In this document: one piece after another, positions 54,646 to 63,166 of the stretch
How the letters are laid out: each line of letters begins with the position of its first letter
How positions within the stretch are numbered: position 1 is the stretch's first letter
From: Pseudoneobacillus rhizosphaerae
GTDB taxonomy: Bacteria > Bacillota > Bacilli > Bacillales > Cytobacillaceae
Reading direction: 5' to 3'
Assembly (NCBI RefSeq): GCF_917563885.1
Contig: NZ_CAKJTG010000003.1
Span: forward strand, 166,393 to 230,392
DNA length: 64,000 nucleotides
The notes under the pieces: generated by a model
What the model saw: only the letters and a program-made list of their open reading frames with translations
Told to the model about the DNA's origin: nothing
Database searches by the model: none
Position numbers and translations under genes: made by a program

Positions 54646-55845
54646 ATGATTCAAACTGAAATGAAAGAAATCATTCATTCAAAAATAAAAGAGGTCATCC
54701 AAACCAATAGTGAGGAACTAACTGAAATACGTAGAAAACTCCATAGTGAGCCTGAATTATCTTGGGAAGAAGAACAAACAACCGCGTTCGTTTGTCAGTA
54801 TCTGAGCGACTTAGGGGTTTCTTATCGAAGAACAGAACCAACGGGTGTAATTGCGACGATTATAGGTGGAAGGTCAGGCAAAACTGTCGCTTTACGAGCG
54901 GATATGGACGCTTTACCTGTTGAAGAGCTGAATACAGATTTATCGTATGCATCGAAGGAAACAGGGAAAATGCACGCGTGTGGCCATGATGCTCATACGG
55001 CAATGCTGTTAACTGCAGCCAAAGCATTAAACGAGATCAAGGATGAATTGCCTGGAAATGTAAGGCTGATTTTTCAACCAGCTGAGGAACTAGCTCAAGG
55101 GGCAAAAGAAATGGTTAAGCAGGGAGCAATGGAAGATGTCGATAACGTTTTCGGAATCCACATCTGGTCACAGATGCCGACACAGAAAGTTTCCTGTACA
55201 CCAGGACCATCCTTTGCCTCAGCGGATTTATTTAAAGTAACCTTTAAAGGCAAAGGCGGGCACGGCGCGATGCCACATGATTGTATTGATGCAGCTATTG
55301 TGGCTTCCTCATTTGTCATGAATGTGCAAACTGTAGTCTCAAGGACAGTGGATGCTCAACATCCGTCGGTTTTAACAGTTGGAAAAATGGTCGTTGGAAC
55401 ACGCTTCAATGTGATTGCCGAAAATGCGGTAATTGAAGGAACAGTCCGCTGTTTTAACCCTGAAACGAGGGACCATATCGAAACACAACTTCAGCATTAC
55501 GCTGAGCAAGTAGCTGCTATATATGGTGCCACTGCAGAGGTGGAATACATTCGTGGAACACAAGCGGTTATCAATGAGAAAGATAGCGCTAAATTAGTGC
55601 AACAGGTAGCTTCGGCAGCATTTGGAGCAGATGCCTTGTATCACGAAAAGCCAACAATGGGAGCGGAAGATTTTAGCTTCTATTTAGATAAAGCACCTGG
55701 CAGCTTCGCGTTAGTCGGAAGCGGAAATCCTGAGAAGGACACCGAATGGGCGCATCACCATGGCAAATTTAATATTGATGAAGATGCGCTAGCAACTGGG
55801 GCGGAATTATACGCTCAATATGCTTGGGGTTATTTGAATCAGTGA
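54646..55845 (+). CDS. M20D amidohydrolase, N-acyl-amino-acid type
   Basis: 399 residues. Family motifs are LRADMDALPVEE (about 84-95), MHACGHDAHTAML (about 108-120), QPAEELAQGAKEM (about 145-157) and GAEDFSFY (about 342-349). M20D members hydrolyse N-acetyl or other N-acyl amino acids, hippurate or auxin conjugates. The ATG follows the stop of the upstream gene with no gap, implying coupled translation; ACGGAGG lies before it. Confidence 0.88.
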   Translation: MIQTEMKEIIHSKIKEVIQTNSEELTEIRRKLHSEPELSWEEEQTTAFVCQYLSDLGVSYRRTEPTGVIATIIGGRSGKTVALRADMDALPVEELNTDLSYASKETGKMHACGHDAHTAMLLTAAKALNEIKDELPGNVRLIFQPAEELAQGAKEMVKQGAMEDVDNVFGIHIWSQMPTQKVSCTPGPSFASADLFKVTFKGKGGHGAMPHDCIDAAIVASSFVMNVQTVVSRTVDAQHPSVLTVGKMVVGTRFNVIAENAVIEGTVRCFNPETRDHIETQLQHYAEQVAAIYGATAEVEYIRGTQAVINEKDSAKLVQQVASAAFGADALYHEKPTMGAEDFSFYLDKAPGSFALVGSGNPEKDTEWAHHHGKFNIDEDALATGAELYAQYAWGYLNQ

Positions 55846-55856
55846 TTGTGTTGTTA

Positions 55857-55885
55857 CCTCTCCCTTTTATGGGAGAGGTTTTTTG
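55857..55885 (+). terminator. Terminator of the transporter-M20 operon
   Basis: ACCTCTCCC and GGGAGAGGT with loop TTTTAT, then TTTTT. Confidence 0.92.
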
Positions 55886-55962
55886 TGGTTTCTATAATTA
55901 GGTAGTATCATGATGATAGAAACTAACGAAAATTAGCTACTTAATTAAAAGGAGAAATGACG

Positions 55963-56376
55963 ATGACTAAAGAACTGTGGATTAATCTACCAGTTAAAGA
56001 TATTGCAAGATCTAAAGAATTTTTCACGAAACTTGGTTTTAGTTTCCATCCACGACATCAAGATAGTCATGAAGCAGCAGGCTTAATAATTGGTGAAAAA
56101 AATGTAATGGTTATGCTCTTTCTAGAGTCCACCTTTAAAAAATTTACGAAAAATGAAATATCCGATACGACGCAAGCTACTGAAGTGCTATTTTCAATCG
56201 ATGGAGAAAGCAGAGAAGAGGTAGATGAATTGATTAAGAAGGCAATTGATGCAGGAGGAACTGTTTATAGCGAGCCTGGGGAACGGGATGGCTGGATGTA
56301 CGGGGCAGGTTTCTCTGATTTAGATGGACATCGATGGAATGTGTTATATATGGATATGGCGAAAATGCCTAGTTGA
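55963..56376 (+). CDS. VOC-family protein, PhnB/extradiol-like
   Basis: 137 residues. The pattern WINLPVKDIARSKEFFTKLGF at the start and DLDGHRWNVLYMDM at the end is typical of the two-module VOC fold. Metal ligands are incomplete, so it may bind rather than convert a ligand. ATG 55963 is eight bases from AGGAG; ATG 55957 is too close. It shares a terminator with the convergent regulator gene. Confidence 0.78.
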   Translation: MTKELWINLPVKDIARSKEFFTKLGFSFHPRHQDSHEAAGLIIGEKNVMVMLFLESTFKKFTKNEISDTTQATEVLFSIDGESREEVDELIKKAIDAGGTVYSEPGERDGWMYGAGFSDLDGHRWNVLYMDMAKMPS

Positions 56377-56418
56377 AAAAATGCGGTCCACTCTTAAATA
56401 AGAGGACCGCATTTTTTT
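56376..56418. terminator. Bidirectional terminator
   Basis: AAAAAATGCGGTCC pairs with GGACCGCATTTTTTT over a 14-base loop. It serves the VOC gene and the XRE-TPR regulator gene. Confidence 0.92.
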
Positions 56419-56427
56419 AGGTAACAC

Positions 56428-57642
56428 TCATAACTCATTCTTTATTTTTGCGTACGTTTTCAAGCTAAACGCTTTAAACGGTGTTTCAACGAGTGGTTCA
56501 AAATTTTTAACAGCTGTTTCTGCAAATCGTAAAGCTTTTTTACGATCACCTAGTTCAAGATAGGATAGAGCCTTATATGAATCCAAAACAAAAAAGATGG
56601 ATAAATCAAATGGATGGTGGAGTGGAGGAACCACGACTTTGTTAAGAAACTGAAGAGCCTCTTCGTATCGACCTAAATAATAATATACTCTTCCTTTTCC
56701 AAGATAAAGCCAAGGCTCGTAGGCTTCCATTTGTTTTGTAAATAAATGATCAATTTCCTCAAGAGCTTTTTTGTATTCACGTTTCTCAGAAATGAGTGCC
56801 ATGAAATCAAGCACCTTACAAAACATAATAGAATGTATATGGTCAGCGAATTCTCCATATTGCTGCAACTTTTTTGTATAATACTCTCTTTTATTTTCAT
56901 CTTTAGTCATCATGCCCTGACACGCAGCAAGTCTATATAAATCATCTATGAGGTAAAAAATTCTTTTTTCTTTTGAAAACTGAAGAGCATTCTCCATCAC
57001 ATTAGTTGCTGATTCTGAATCACCGACTGCAAAATATAGAATAGCCTCATGATAATCAAGATCCAATCTTGTTATCGGATCGATATACGGATGATTGGAC
57101 TCAATACTTTTCCGTTCAGTCAAAAAAATATCTAAAGCTTTCGTGTATTCATGATCGTTAAATTTACGCTTAGCCCGAAATAGGCCGATGGCTGTCCGAT
57201 TGGCTGTAATATTCAGTTGATCGAACATTTGGGCAGCCTTATCCGATACATCCTGCCACTCCGGGTTCTTTTGATAGGCAAGTGAATAGCTATATAGTTC
57301 TAATAATCGAGCGACTTGATATCCTTGGGAAAAATGATTAACATGTGGCTCAATCAGTTCAACTAACTTTTTATATTTATCCTCGTCTTTTTCAGTTTGA
57401 GTATTATATATAATTTCAGCTTCCTCTAGCAGTTCAGCCAGTTCCTGTGTACTAATCTCCTCTAATAAATCGGACAATTCTACATCTAACTGCCCAGCGA
57501 TATAACTTAGACTTTCCATGGATGGATTCGCTTTGTTATTTTCAATCAGGCTGAGCATCCCTTTTGTCAGTTCTGTTCCAGCAAGTGTTTCGAGTGTCAT
57601 CTTTTTTTGCTTCCTTAATTTACGTATACGTTCGCCTAGCAT
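56428..57642 (-). CDS. XRE-family regulator with TPR repeats (RRNPP-like)
   Basis: 404 residues. The N-terminal helix-turn-helix LGERIRKLRKQKKMTLETLA...LTKGMLSLIENNKANPSMESL (about 2-45) is followed by a long helical region with TPR-like repeats to the C-terminus, for example VYYYLGRYEEALQFLNKVV. This is the layout of PlcR/Rgg-type regulators, which often bind peptides, but the same layout is used by regulators of divergently encoded transporters. Two near-identical palindromes lie in the 127-base gap to the divergent MFS gene, so it probably represses both genes. Confidence 0.85.
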   Translation of the reverse strand: MLGERIRKLRKQKKMTLETLAGTELTKGMLSLIENNKANPSMESLSYIAGQLDVELSDLLEEISTQELAELLEEAEIIYNTQTEKDEDKYKKLVELIEPHVNHFSQGYQVARLLELYSYSLAYQKNPEWQDVSDKAAQMFDQLNITANRTAIGLFRAKRKFNDHEYTKALDIFLTERKSIESNHPYIDPITRLDLDYHEAILYFAVGDSESATNVMENALQFSKEKRIFYLIDDLYRLAACQGMMTKDENKREYYTKKLQQYGEFADHIHSIMFCKVLDFMALISEKREYKKALEEIDHLFTKQMEAYEPWLYLGKGRVYYYLGRYEEALQFLNKVVVPPLHHPFDLSIFFVLDSYKALSYLELGDRKKALRFAETAVKNFEPLVETPFKAFSLKTYAKIKNEL

Positions 57643-57671
57643 ATCGATAGGAACACTCCTTATTAGTGGAT

Positions 57672-57690
57672 AGTTTAATTATATTAAACT
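57672..57690. promoter_or_regulatory. Operator 1 of the XRE-TPR/MFS pair
   Basis: AGTTTAATTATATTAAACT is a 19-base palindrome with one mismatched pair. It lies next to the regulator gene, 30 bases from its start, where it can act on the regulator's own promoter. Confidence 0.7.
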
Positions 57691-57695
57691 TTCAC

Positions 57696-57725
57696 TTGAA
57701 AAGAAAGAGGGGATTATGATATGAT
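57696..57725 (+). promoter_or_regulatory. Promoter of the MFS gene
   Basis: TTGAAA (57696-57701), 18 bases, TATGAT (57720-57725). The second operator begins two bases after the -10, over the transcription start. Confidence 0.6.
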
Positions 57726-57726
57726 T

Positions 57727-57745
57727 TGTTTAATTAAATTAAACT
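57727..57745. promoter_or_regulatory. Operator 2 of the XRE-TPR/MFS pair
   Basis: TGTTTAATTAAATTAAACT has the same GTTTAAT/ATTAAAC arms as operator 1. The centres are 55 bases apart, about five helical turns, so both sites face the same side of the helix. Confidence 0.7.
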
Positions 57746-57769
57746 TTTTTTCAGGAGTGGTGGTTAAGG

Positions 57770-59074
57770 ATGGATGAAAGCTTAAAGTTTAAAAAAGCAA
57801 CATATCACCTCTATACATTTATGGTTAGTAAACTGATATCTACTTTTGGGTCACAGGTATATGCATTCGCCATTAGTTTCTATATTTTACAATTGACTGG
57901 TTCAGCTTCGAGTTTTGCCACGAATCTCATATGCAACATATTACCTCGTACCCTAATTGCACCTTTTGTGGGAGCAATTGCGGATAAGTACTCCAAAAGA
58001 ATGATTGTGATTACTGCACAAATCGCAACTACTTTGACTATAGGTGGCCTTCTAGTGGTCACATTAACCTCTGGCCTGTCACTTGTTTCGATCTACGCAA
58101 CTACTTGTATTTTGTCCATTTCATCAACATTCTCTGGAGTAACATTTACTGCTTCCATAACAGGGTTGATTGATAAGGAAAGAATCCAAAAAGCGATGTC
58201 ACTGAACCAAATGTCGATTTCATTTGCCGCAGTTGCGAGTCCAGCAGTTGGAGGTCTATTATATGGAACAGTGTCAATTCCAGTATTCCTCATCATTTAC
58301 ATGGTAGCATCGAGTGTAGCTGTTATCCTTGAATCAACGATGAATTTCAGGTTGTTTGCCAACCAGAAACAAGTGGTTGAGGACGGCGAAGCTAAAGAAA
58401 CAATGTTTCAAAGTATAAAGGCAGGAATACGATATTTAAAATTACAGCCTATCATCTTAACGATGATGTGGATTGGTTTATTAATTAATTTCTTATTTGG
58501 AGCTTTTGAAGTTGGTTATTCTTATATCTTGATAGATAAGTTGAAAATGGAATCCCAACATTTCGGTTTCACCCAAGGGGCTTTTTCAATCGGAATGCTG
58601 TTAATGTCGGTTTATTTTTCAGTACGGAAGGAAGTTAGATTTCCACTCCTTATCTCAAAGCGAGGAATTCTGGGAATGGCTGTACTTATGGGTGGAGTTG
58701 CCTTACCTCTACTAAACTCCTTGTCTTACGGTTTAGTGTTTGCCTACTACATGACGCTAATGTTCTGTTTCGGATTGATGATTATCGTTATCAATACTCC
58801 GTTGCAAGTCATGTTGCAAAAGACGATTGATGATGATTATAAAGGGCGTGTTTTTTCCATTATTGAGACGATGTCAATGGCACTTATGCCATTAGGAATG
58901 GTACTCTACGGTTTTCTTTATGATATTTTCCCTGGGCAATGGATCCTACTGCTGTCGGCTGCTTTACTCATTGTTGTAGTCCTGATCCTTGCCAGACCAT
59001 CAGTTTTGCGAAAGGTTCATCCTGAATTAGAGGTGGGTAAAGGTGTGAAGGCAGAAGCTGGGGCTGTTTCGTAG
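57770..59074 (+). CDS. MFS transporter, MFS_3/macrolide-efflux type
   Basis: 434 residues and 12 helices. FGSQVYAFAISFYILQLTGSA (about 24-44) and the loop ADKYSKRMIVI (about 70-80) are the signature of the MefA/MFS_3 exporter group. The Shine-Dalgarno site is AGGAGTGGTGG. It is divergent from the XRE-TPR regulator with shared operators and is therefore likely an inducible exporter, with its substrate or a related ligand as signal. A 52-base repeat array begins 11 bases after its stop. Confidence 0.85.
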   Translation: MDESLKFKKATYHLYTFMVSKLISTFGSQVYAFAISFYILQLTGSASSFATNLICNILPRTLIAPFVGAIADKYSKRMIVITAQIATTLTIGGLLVVTLTSGLSLVSIYATTCILSISSTFSGVTFTASITGLIDKERIQKAMSLNQMSISFAAVASPAVGGLLYGTVSIPVFLIIYMVASSVAVILESTMNFRLFANQKQVVEDGEAKETMFQSIKAGIRYLKLQPIILTMMWIGLLINFLFGAFEVGYSYILIDKLKMESQHFGFTQGAFSIGMLLMSVYFSVRKEVRFPLLISKRGILGMAVLMGGVALPLLNSLSYGLVFAYYMTLMFCFGLMIIVINTPLQVMLQKTIDDDYKGRVFSIIETMSMALMPLGMVLYGFLYDIFPGQWILLLSAALLIVVVLILARPSVLRKVHPELEVGKGVKAEAGAVS

Positions 59075-59084
59075 TAAGGTTGAA

Positions 59085-59328
59085 GCCCGCGAACAGTGAA
59101 AAAGGGGCAGAGCGGTCGCCAAGGAAGGTTCTTGGAGCCCGCGAACAGAGAAAAAGAGGGGTAACGGTCGCCAAGGAAGGTTCTTGGAGCCCGCGAACAG
59201 AGAAAAAGAGGGGTAACGGTCGCCAAGGAAGGTTCTTGGAGCCCGCGAACGGCGAAAAAGAGGGATATCGGTCGCCAAGTAAGGTTCTTGGAGCCCGCGA
59301 ACAGAGAAAAAGAGGCGGAGCGAAAATA
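59085..59328. repeat. Five tandem 52-base repeats
   Basis: The phrase GCCCGCGAAC recurs at 59085, 59137, 59189, 59241 and 59293, exactly 52 bases apart. The unit also contains GGTCGCCAAGGAAGGTTCTT. The middle copies are nearly identical and the fifth is partial. GC content is clearly higher than in the flanking genes. Long frames are open on both strands only because 52 is not a multiple of three and the unit lacks stops. Confidence 0.95.
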
Positions 59329-59330
59329 GA

Positions 59331-59370
59331 CGAAAAAGCGAACAGTACATTAGCACTGTTCGCTTTTTCG
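59331..59370. terminator. Bidirectional terminator, 16-bp perfect stem
   Basis: CGAAAAAGCGAACAGT (59331-59346) pairs fully with ACTGTTCGCTTTTTCG (59355-59370) over an 8-base loop. It separates the repeat array from the convergent helicase gene. Confidence 0.85.
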
Positions 59371-59399
59371 TTGCAACTAAGACGTTGACTAACACAAAA

Positions 59400-62300
59400 C
59401 TAGTCAATCCCTTTAATATCCAAAATCTCCCGAATATCCTCTTCCGTCAGCACAAGCGAACCTCTGTCCCTAGGATCAATAATCTCTTCCACAAGATGCC
59501 TCTTTTTCTCCTGCAGCTCATTCATTTTCTCTTCAATAGTACCGCGAGCAACAAGCTTGATTACTTGAACAACCTTAGTCTGACCCATGCGATGGGCGCG
59601 GTCTGCTGCCTGTTCCTCAACAGCGGGATTCCACCAAAGATCATACAGAATAACCGTATCAGCCCCAGTTAAATTCAGGCCAGTTCCACCAGCTTTTAAG
59701 GAAATCAGAAATAGGTCACGCTCACCTTCATTAAAACGCTCGCAAAGCTCAACCCGTTCCTCAGAAGGGGTTTGTCCATCTAGATAGAAAAACGGCAATC
59801 CAGCTCCAGTTAACTCTCTCCCAATCAATCCAAGCATCTTAGTAAACTGTGAGAAAATCAACACTCGTCTACCAGAAATCCGAGATTCCTCGATAATCTG
59901 TTTCAACTGCTCAAATTTTGCCGAGCTACCATTATAACCATCGATGAATAGAGAAGGATGACAACAAATTTGGCGTAATCGCGTCAAACCCGCAAGAATC
60001 CTAATACGATTCTTCTGAATGGTATCCTTGTCTAAATGCTTCAAGGTATCTTCACGAAGCTTTGCCAAATAAGCGGCATACAGTTTCTTTTGGTCTGGAA
60101 GTAAATCAACCAAATCCAACGATTCAATTTTTTCAGGAAGCTCTCCGAGTACGTCCTCCTTTAACCTACGAAGCAAGAATGGTCGAACACGGCGGGCAAC
60201 CTTAGCCGTAGTTAAATGACTAAACTCCTTTAAACCTAGAAAAAGGTCAGGGAAGACGACGTGAAAGATGGACCAAAGCTCCTCCACGGAGTTCTCTACA
60301 GGTGTACCTGTCAAAGCAAAGCGGTGATTGGCCTTTACCCTTTTCACTGCCCGAGCAGTTTGGGTCAATGGATTCTTAAAGGCTTGTGCCTCATCATAAA
60401 ACACAGTATGGAAGTCTTGTTTTTCAAACCACTTTAAATCCCTACGTAACAAGGGGTAAGAAGTAATAATGACATCCATAACATCTATTTCCTTAAATAA
60501 CTTAAGCCTTTCCTCCTTGGAGCCATCCATGACAATCGCTTGTACCTCTGGGGCAAACTTCATCAGTTCATTCAGCCAGTTATATGTCAAAGAGGATGGG
60601 CAAACGATTAGGACAGGCTGCTTTTTTTCCCGAATAGCAGCAAGCTCTGAGACAATAAACGCAATGCTTTGCAACGTCTTGCCAAGTCCCATATCATCTG
60701 CTAGAATGCCACCGAATCCATAGCTAGCTAAAGTTTTCAGCCATTTATAACCCTTTATTTGATAATCTCGTAAAATAGGAGCAAGGCTACTGGGAACCTC
60801 GAAAGTCAACCGTTCAGGATGGTAAAAGCTATCCAAGAATTCTCGGAAACTTTCTTCAAATTGAAAGGTCTGCTCCTGATCCACCGTATCGAGTAGCTGA
60901 AGCCCCCTTACAATAGGAACATTTAAGCCACTTTCCCAATCCTCTTCTTGGACTGGCACAGCTTTTAGAAAACGCTGAATCTCTTCAAATTCCCTCGTTT
61001 CTAGTGAAAGCAACGCTCCATTCCGCAAGCGATAATATTTCCGTTTTTCTTCTATTGCTTGGAGAATTTCCTTTATTTGATTGTCACGAATTCCATCCAT
61101 CTCAAATTTAAATTCTAGCCAGTTTGTTCGTTCCTTTTGAACCTTCACTCGAATTTTAGGACGTGCATTTTCTCTAAATATCCGATTTCTAACAGCTGTC
61201 GTAGCATAAACTTGGACCAGTTTTTGCAATTTGGGTACAACATGATACAAGAACTCATACTCCAGTTCTTCATTATGTAAAAAATACCCGCCATCTGTTT
61301 TCGCAAACATACTAGCATCCATTAGTTGTAGGATTTCAGCCTCTTTCACCACATCTCTAATGATGGCTGTACTTGATTTCGTTTCACTTTCATCTAAAGG
61401 GTTAATCACAGTATTCTCATATTGAAAATCAAGCCCTGCAAGCAACCGATTTTTGACGCGATCTAAATAAAGCTTCGCAACAAGAGGGGTTTTATTTAAC
61501 TTCATGGATAAGGAATGAGCTATCTTCACATGGCCCAATTTTTTTAACTTAGGCAGTACCTTTTCTAAAAATAAATCAATCTGTTCTTCACCAATTGGAA
61601 TGATGTCAGTACTAGAAGTCTTCAGCATTTGCTTAAGCTCTAGAAGTCGTTCACCATCATCTTTTTTCATCTGGAAGAACGAGCTGCCTAATAAAACAGC
61701 CCCATACGAATCTAATATCAATAACTGATTCAATCCCTTAATCTTCAATTGATAGCTAGCATCCTTCGTTTCGCTCATTTCAAATTGTAAAGGAAGGGCT
61801 TCATCCGAAAAGTAAATCTGATTAAATGTTTTCTCAGCATATTTTAGCTTCACTATAGGTGCTTGCTTAACGTATGGTACAAGTCTATCCCATGAAGAAG
61901 GAGGGATGAGTAAAAATTCCTTAGTGTTTGAGATGTCCGAATAAGCATTCAAATACATTTTTTCATCGTGAATGACATGAATCAATTGTTTAAGAATCGC
62001 ATCTGTTTCGTTCAAGAAGCAATAGCGGTTAGGCTCGTATGAAAAATCTTTTGAAAGAAAGCTCTTATTACCTTCTTTTACTTGTTCAAGGAAGGTGCGA
62101 ATATCGGCTACTTTCAATGGACCAATTTTTATTTCCACTCCGATTAAGTACTGATTATTTTGCATTCGAACAGGTTGGAAAATAAACTCAGCATCAAGGA
62201 CTTCCCGATTTTCAAAGTGAAGCTGATGTCCACTTGAACGTGTCGGTTTATCATTAAATAGAGTTAACAAACCATCTGTTAGCGTAGGTAAGGTAACCTT

Positions 62301-62615
62301 GTCATTAAATATTTCATTAGGAAATGTACCAAGTCTTTGATGCTCGTAAATGGACAATAAGACGGCTGCAATATGTTGGCAATCCTTTTGAAAGGAAGCT
62401 AGTTTCGGACAGCTGCATTTCGTAAGTAGATCATCGTGCGCATCCTGTTCTACCGTTACCTCAAAATCCTCGTTACCCATAACCGTTGCAACGCAACTAT
62501 GGGGACTATATTGTTGAAAATGAACTTTATTAGCTCGATAAAAAGAGTCTCCTCGTTTGAAGGAGACTATGCCGCACATTTCTTGAATCATTTTTAAAGT
62601 TAATTTTATATTCAA
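59400..62615 (-). CDS. SWIM zinc-finger SNF2-family helicase (YwqA-like)
   Basis: 1071 residues. The N-terminal SWIM finger is CSC...DCQH (Cys67, Cys69, Cys79, His81). A bacterial SNF2-associated region fills the middle. The SNF2 ATPase starts about 620 with LADDMGLGKTLQS and YDEAQAFKNP, and the helicase C domain (about 880-1030) ends with ADRAHRMGQTKVVQV. Such proteins are ATP-driven DNA translocases that remodel protein-DNA or transcription complexes; RapA is a distant relative. Start TTG 62615 follows AGAAGGAG. It is monocistronic; the upstream 270 bases hold the peptide gene on the other strand. Confidence 0.9.
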   Translation of the reverse strand: MNIKLTLKMIQEMCGIVSFKRGDSFYRANKVHFQQYSPHSCVATVMGNEDFEVTVEQDAHDDLLTKCSCPKLASFQKDCQHIAAVLLSIYEHQRLGTFPNEIFNDKVTLPTLTDGLLTLFNDKPTRSSGHQLHFENREVLDAEFIFQPVRMQNNQYLIGVEIKIGPLKVADIRTFLEQVKEGNKSFLSKDFSYEPNRYCFLNETDAILKQLIHVIHDEKMYLNAYSDISNTKEFLLIPPSSWDRLVPYVKQAPIVKLKYAEKTFNQIYFSDEALPLQFEMSETKDASYQLKIKGLNQLLILDSYGAVLLGSSFFQMKKDDGERLLELKQMLKTSSTDIIPIGEEQIDLFLEKVLPKLKKLGHVKIAHSLSMKLNKTPLVAKLYLDRVKNRLLAGLDFQYENTVINPLDESETKSSTAIIRDVVKEAEILQLMDASMFAKTDGGYFLHNEELEYEFLYHVVPKLQKLVQVYATTAVRNRIFRENARPKIRVKVQKERTNWLEFKFEMDGIRDNQIKEILQAIEEKRKYYRLRNGALLSLETREFEEIQRFLKAVPVQEEDWESGLNVPIVRGLQLLDTVDQEQTFQFEESFREFLDSFYHPERLTFEVPSSLAPILRDYQIKGYKWLKTLASYGFGGILADDMGLGKTLQSIAFIVSELAAIREKKQPVLIVCPSSLTYNWLNELMKFAPEVQAIVMDGSKEERLKLFKEIDVMDVIITSYPLLRRDLKWFEKQDFHTVFYDEAQAFKNPLTQTARAVKRVKANHRFALTGTPVENSVEELWSIFHVVFPDLFLGLKEFSHLTTAKVARRVRPFLLRRLKEDVLGELPEKIESLDLVDLLPDQKKLYAAYLAKLREDTLKHLDKDTIQKNRIRILAGLTRLRQICCHPSLFIDGYNGSSAKFEQLKQIIEESRISGRRVLIFSQFTKMLGLIGRELTGAGLPFFYLDGQTPSEERVELCERFNEGERDLFLISLKAGGTGLNLTGADTVILYDLWWNPAVEEQAADRAHRMGQTKVVQVIKLVARGTIEEKMNELQEKKRHLVEEIIDPRDRGSLVLTEEDIREILDIKGID

Positions 62616-62852
62616 ATGCTTTCTCCTTCTGAAAAAAGTTTTCTATCTTATCTAGTAAATCCATTTTGCAGCTGAAAATTTATCTAATGCATATATAATT
62701 TTAACACATTTATTATTTTTCCCGTAGAATCCCTTATTTTTAAATAATAAAAAAGGTTTAAAGTATTATTTAAATATTATAAGTTAGTATATCAAAAATT
62801 CTGTGAAGGTAATATTAATCAAAAGGGACCTAAACGTGTATAGATAAAAAAT

Positions 62853-62879
62853 CCTTTTCAAACAATACCATAGAAAAGG
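62853..62879 (+). promoter_or_regulatory. Hairpin covering the ribosome site of the peptide gene
   Basis: CCTTTTC and GAAAAGG pair over a 13-base loop. The 3' arm overlaps the Shine-Dalgarno sequence AAAGGTGG, so translation of the downstream peptide may be modulated. Confidence 0.45.
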
Positions 62880-62888
62880 TGGTGCAAG

Positions 62889-63059
62889 ATGGAAAAAGAT
62901 AAACTTAGCTTAGTAAAAGAACAATCTAACGAAGCGAAGGATGAAACAAATTCAGGTGTCCTCAATGTTGATGTAGCAGAGCTCGAAATGATTAGTTCGA
63001 CCATTCAACCAGGAGGAGATCCTAATATCTCACCTACCGCTGGAAAGCCTTTAATTTAA
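62889..63059 (+). CDS. 56-residue peptide, possible precursor peptide
   Basis: ATG 62889 lies nine bases after the strong site AAAAGGTGG, and a strong terminator follows the stop by 13 bases, so this looks like a real gene. The N-terminal half is charged and helical (MEKDKLSLVKEQ...). The segment VDVAELEMISSTI resembles the E-L-x-x-I leader motif of precursor peptides. The tail TIQPGGDPNISPTAGKPLI is rich in Pro and Gly. There is no Cys and no signal peptide. A modified peptide, signal peptide or small regulatory protein are options; no modification enzyme is adjacent. I do not recognise a family. Confidence 0.6.
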   Translation: MEKDKLSLVKEQSNEAKDETNSGVLNVDVAELEMISSTIQPGGDPNISPTAGKPLI

Positions 63060-63072
63060 TCTATGCCCTCAG

Positions 63073-63136
63073 AAAAAAGTGTCAGGCATCCCAGATGGAC
63101 ATTTGTCCTTCTCCTCTTGCCTGACACATTTTTTAT
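63073..63136 (+). terminator. Terminator of the 56-residue peptide gene
   Basis: AAAAAAGTGTCAGGCA pairs with TGCCTGACACATTTTTT. The 29-base loop contains its own GGAC/GTCC hairpin. Confidence 0.88.
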
Positions 63137-63166
63137 TTTTATTAAATTGCTCTCCTAAACAGAGTT

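Noticed and set aside
59027-59407. Several frames of 68-126 codons on both strands in the 52-base array
   Set aside because: All frames are open simultaneously in a stop-poor repeat; none has a ribosome site. The peptides are translated repeats.
62889-63059. Lanthipeptide or sactipeptide precursor
   Set aside because: The peptide has no cysteine, and no lanthionine or radical-SAM enzyme is adjacent; only the general precursor-like shape remains.
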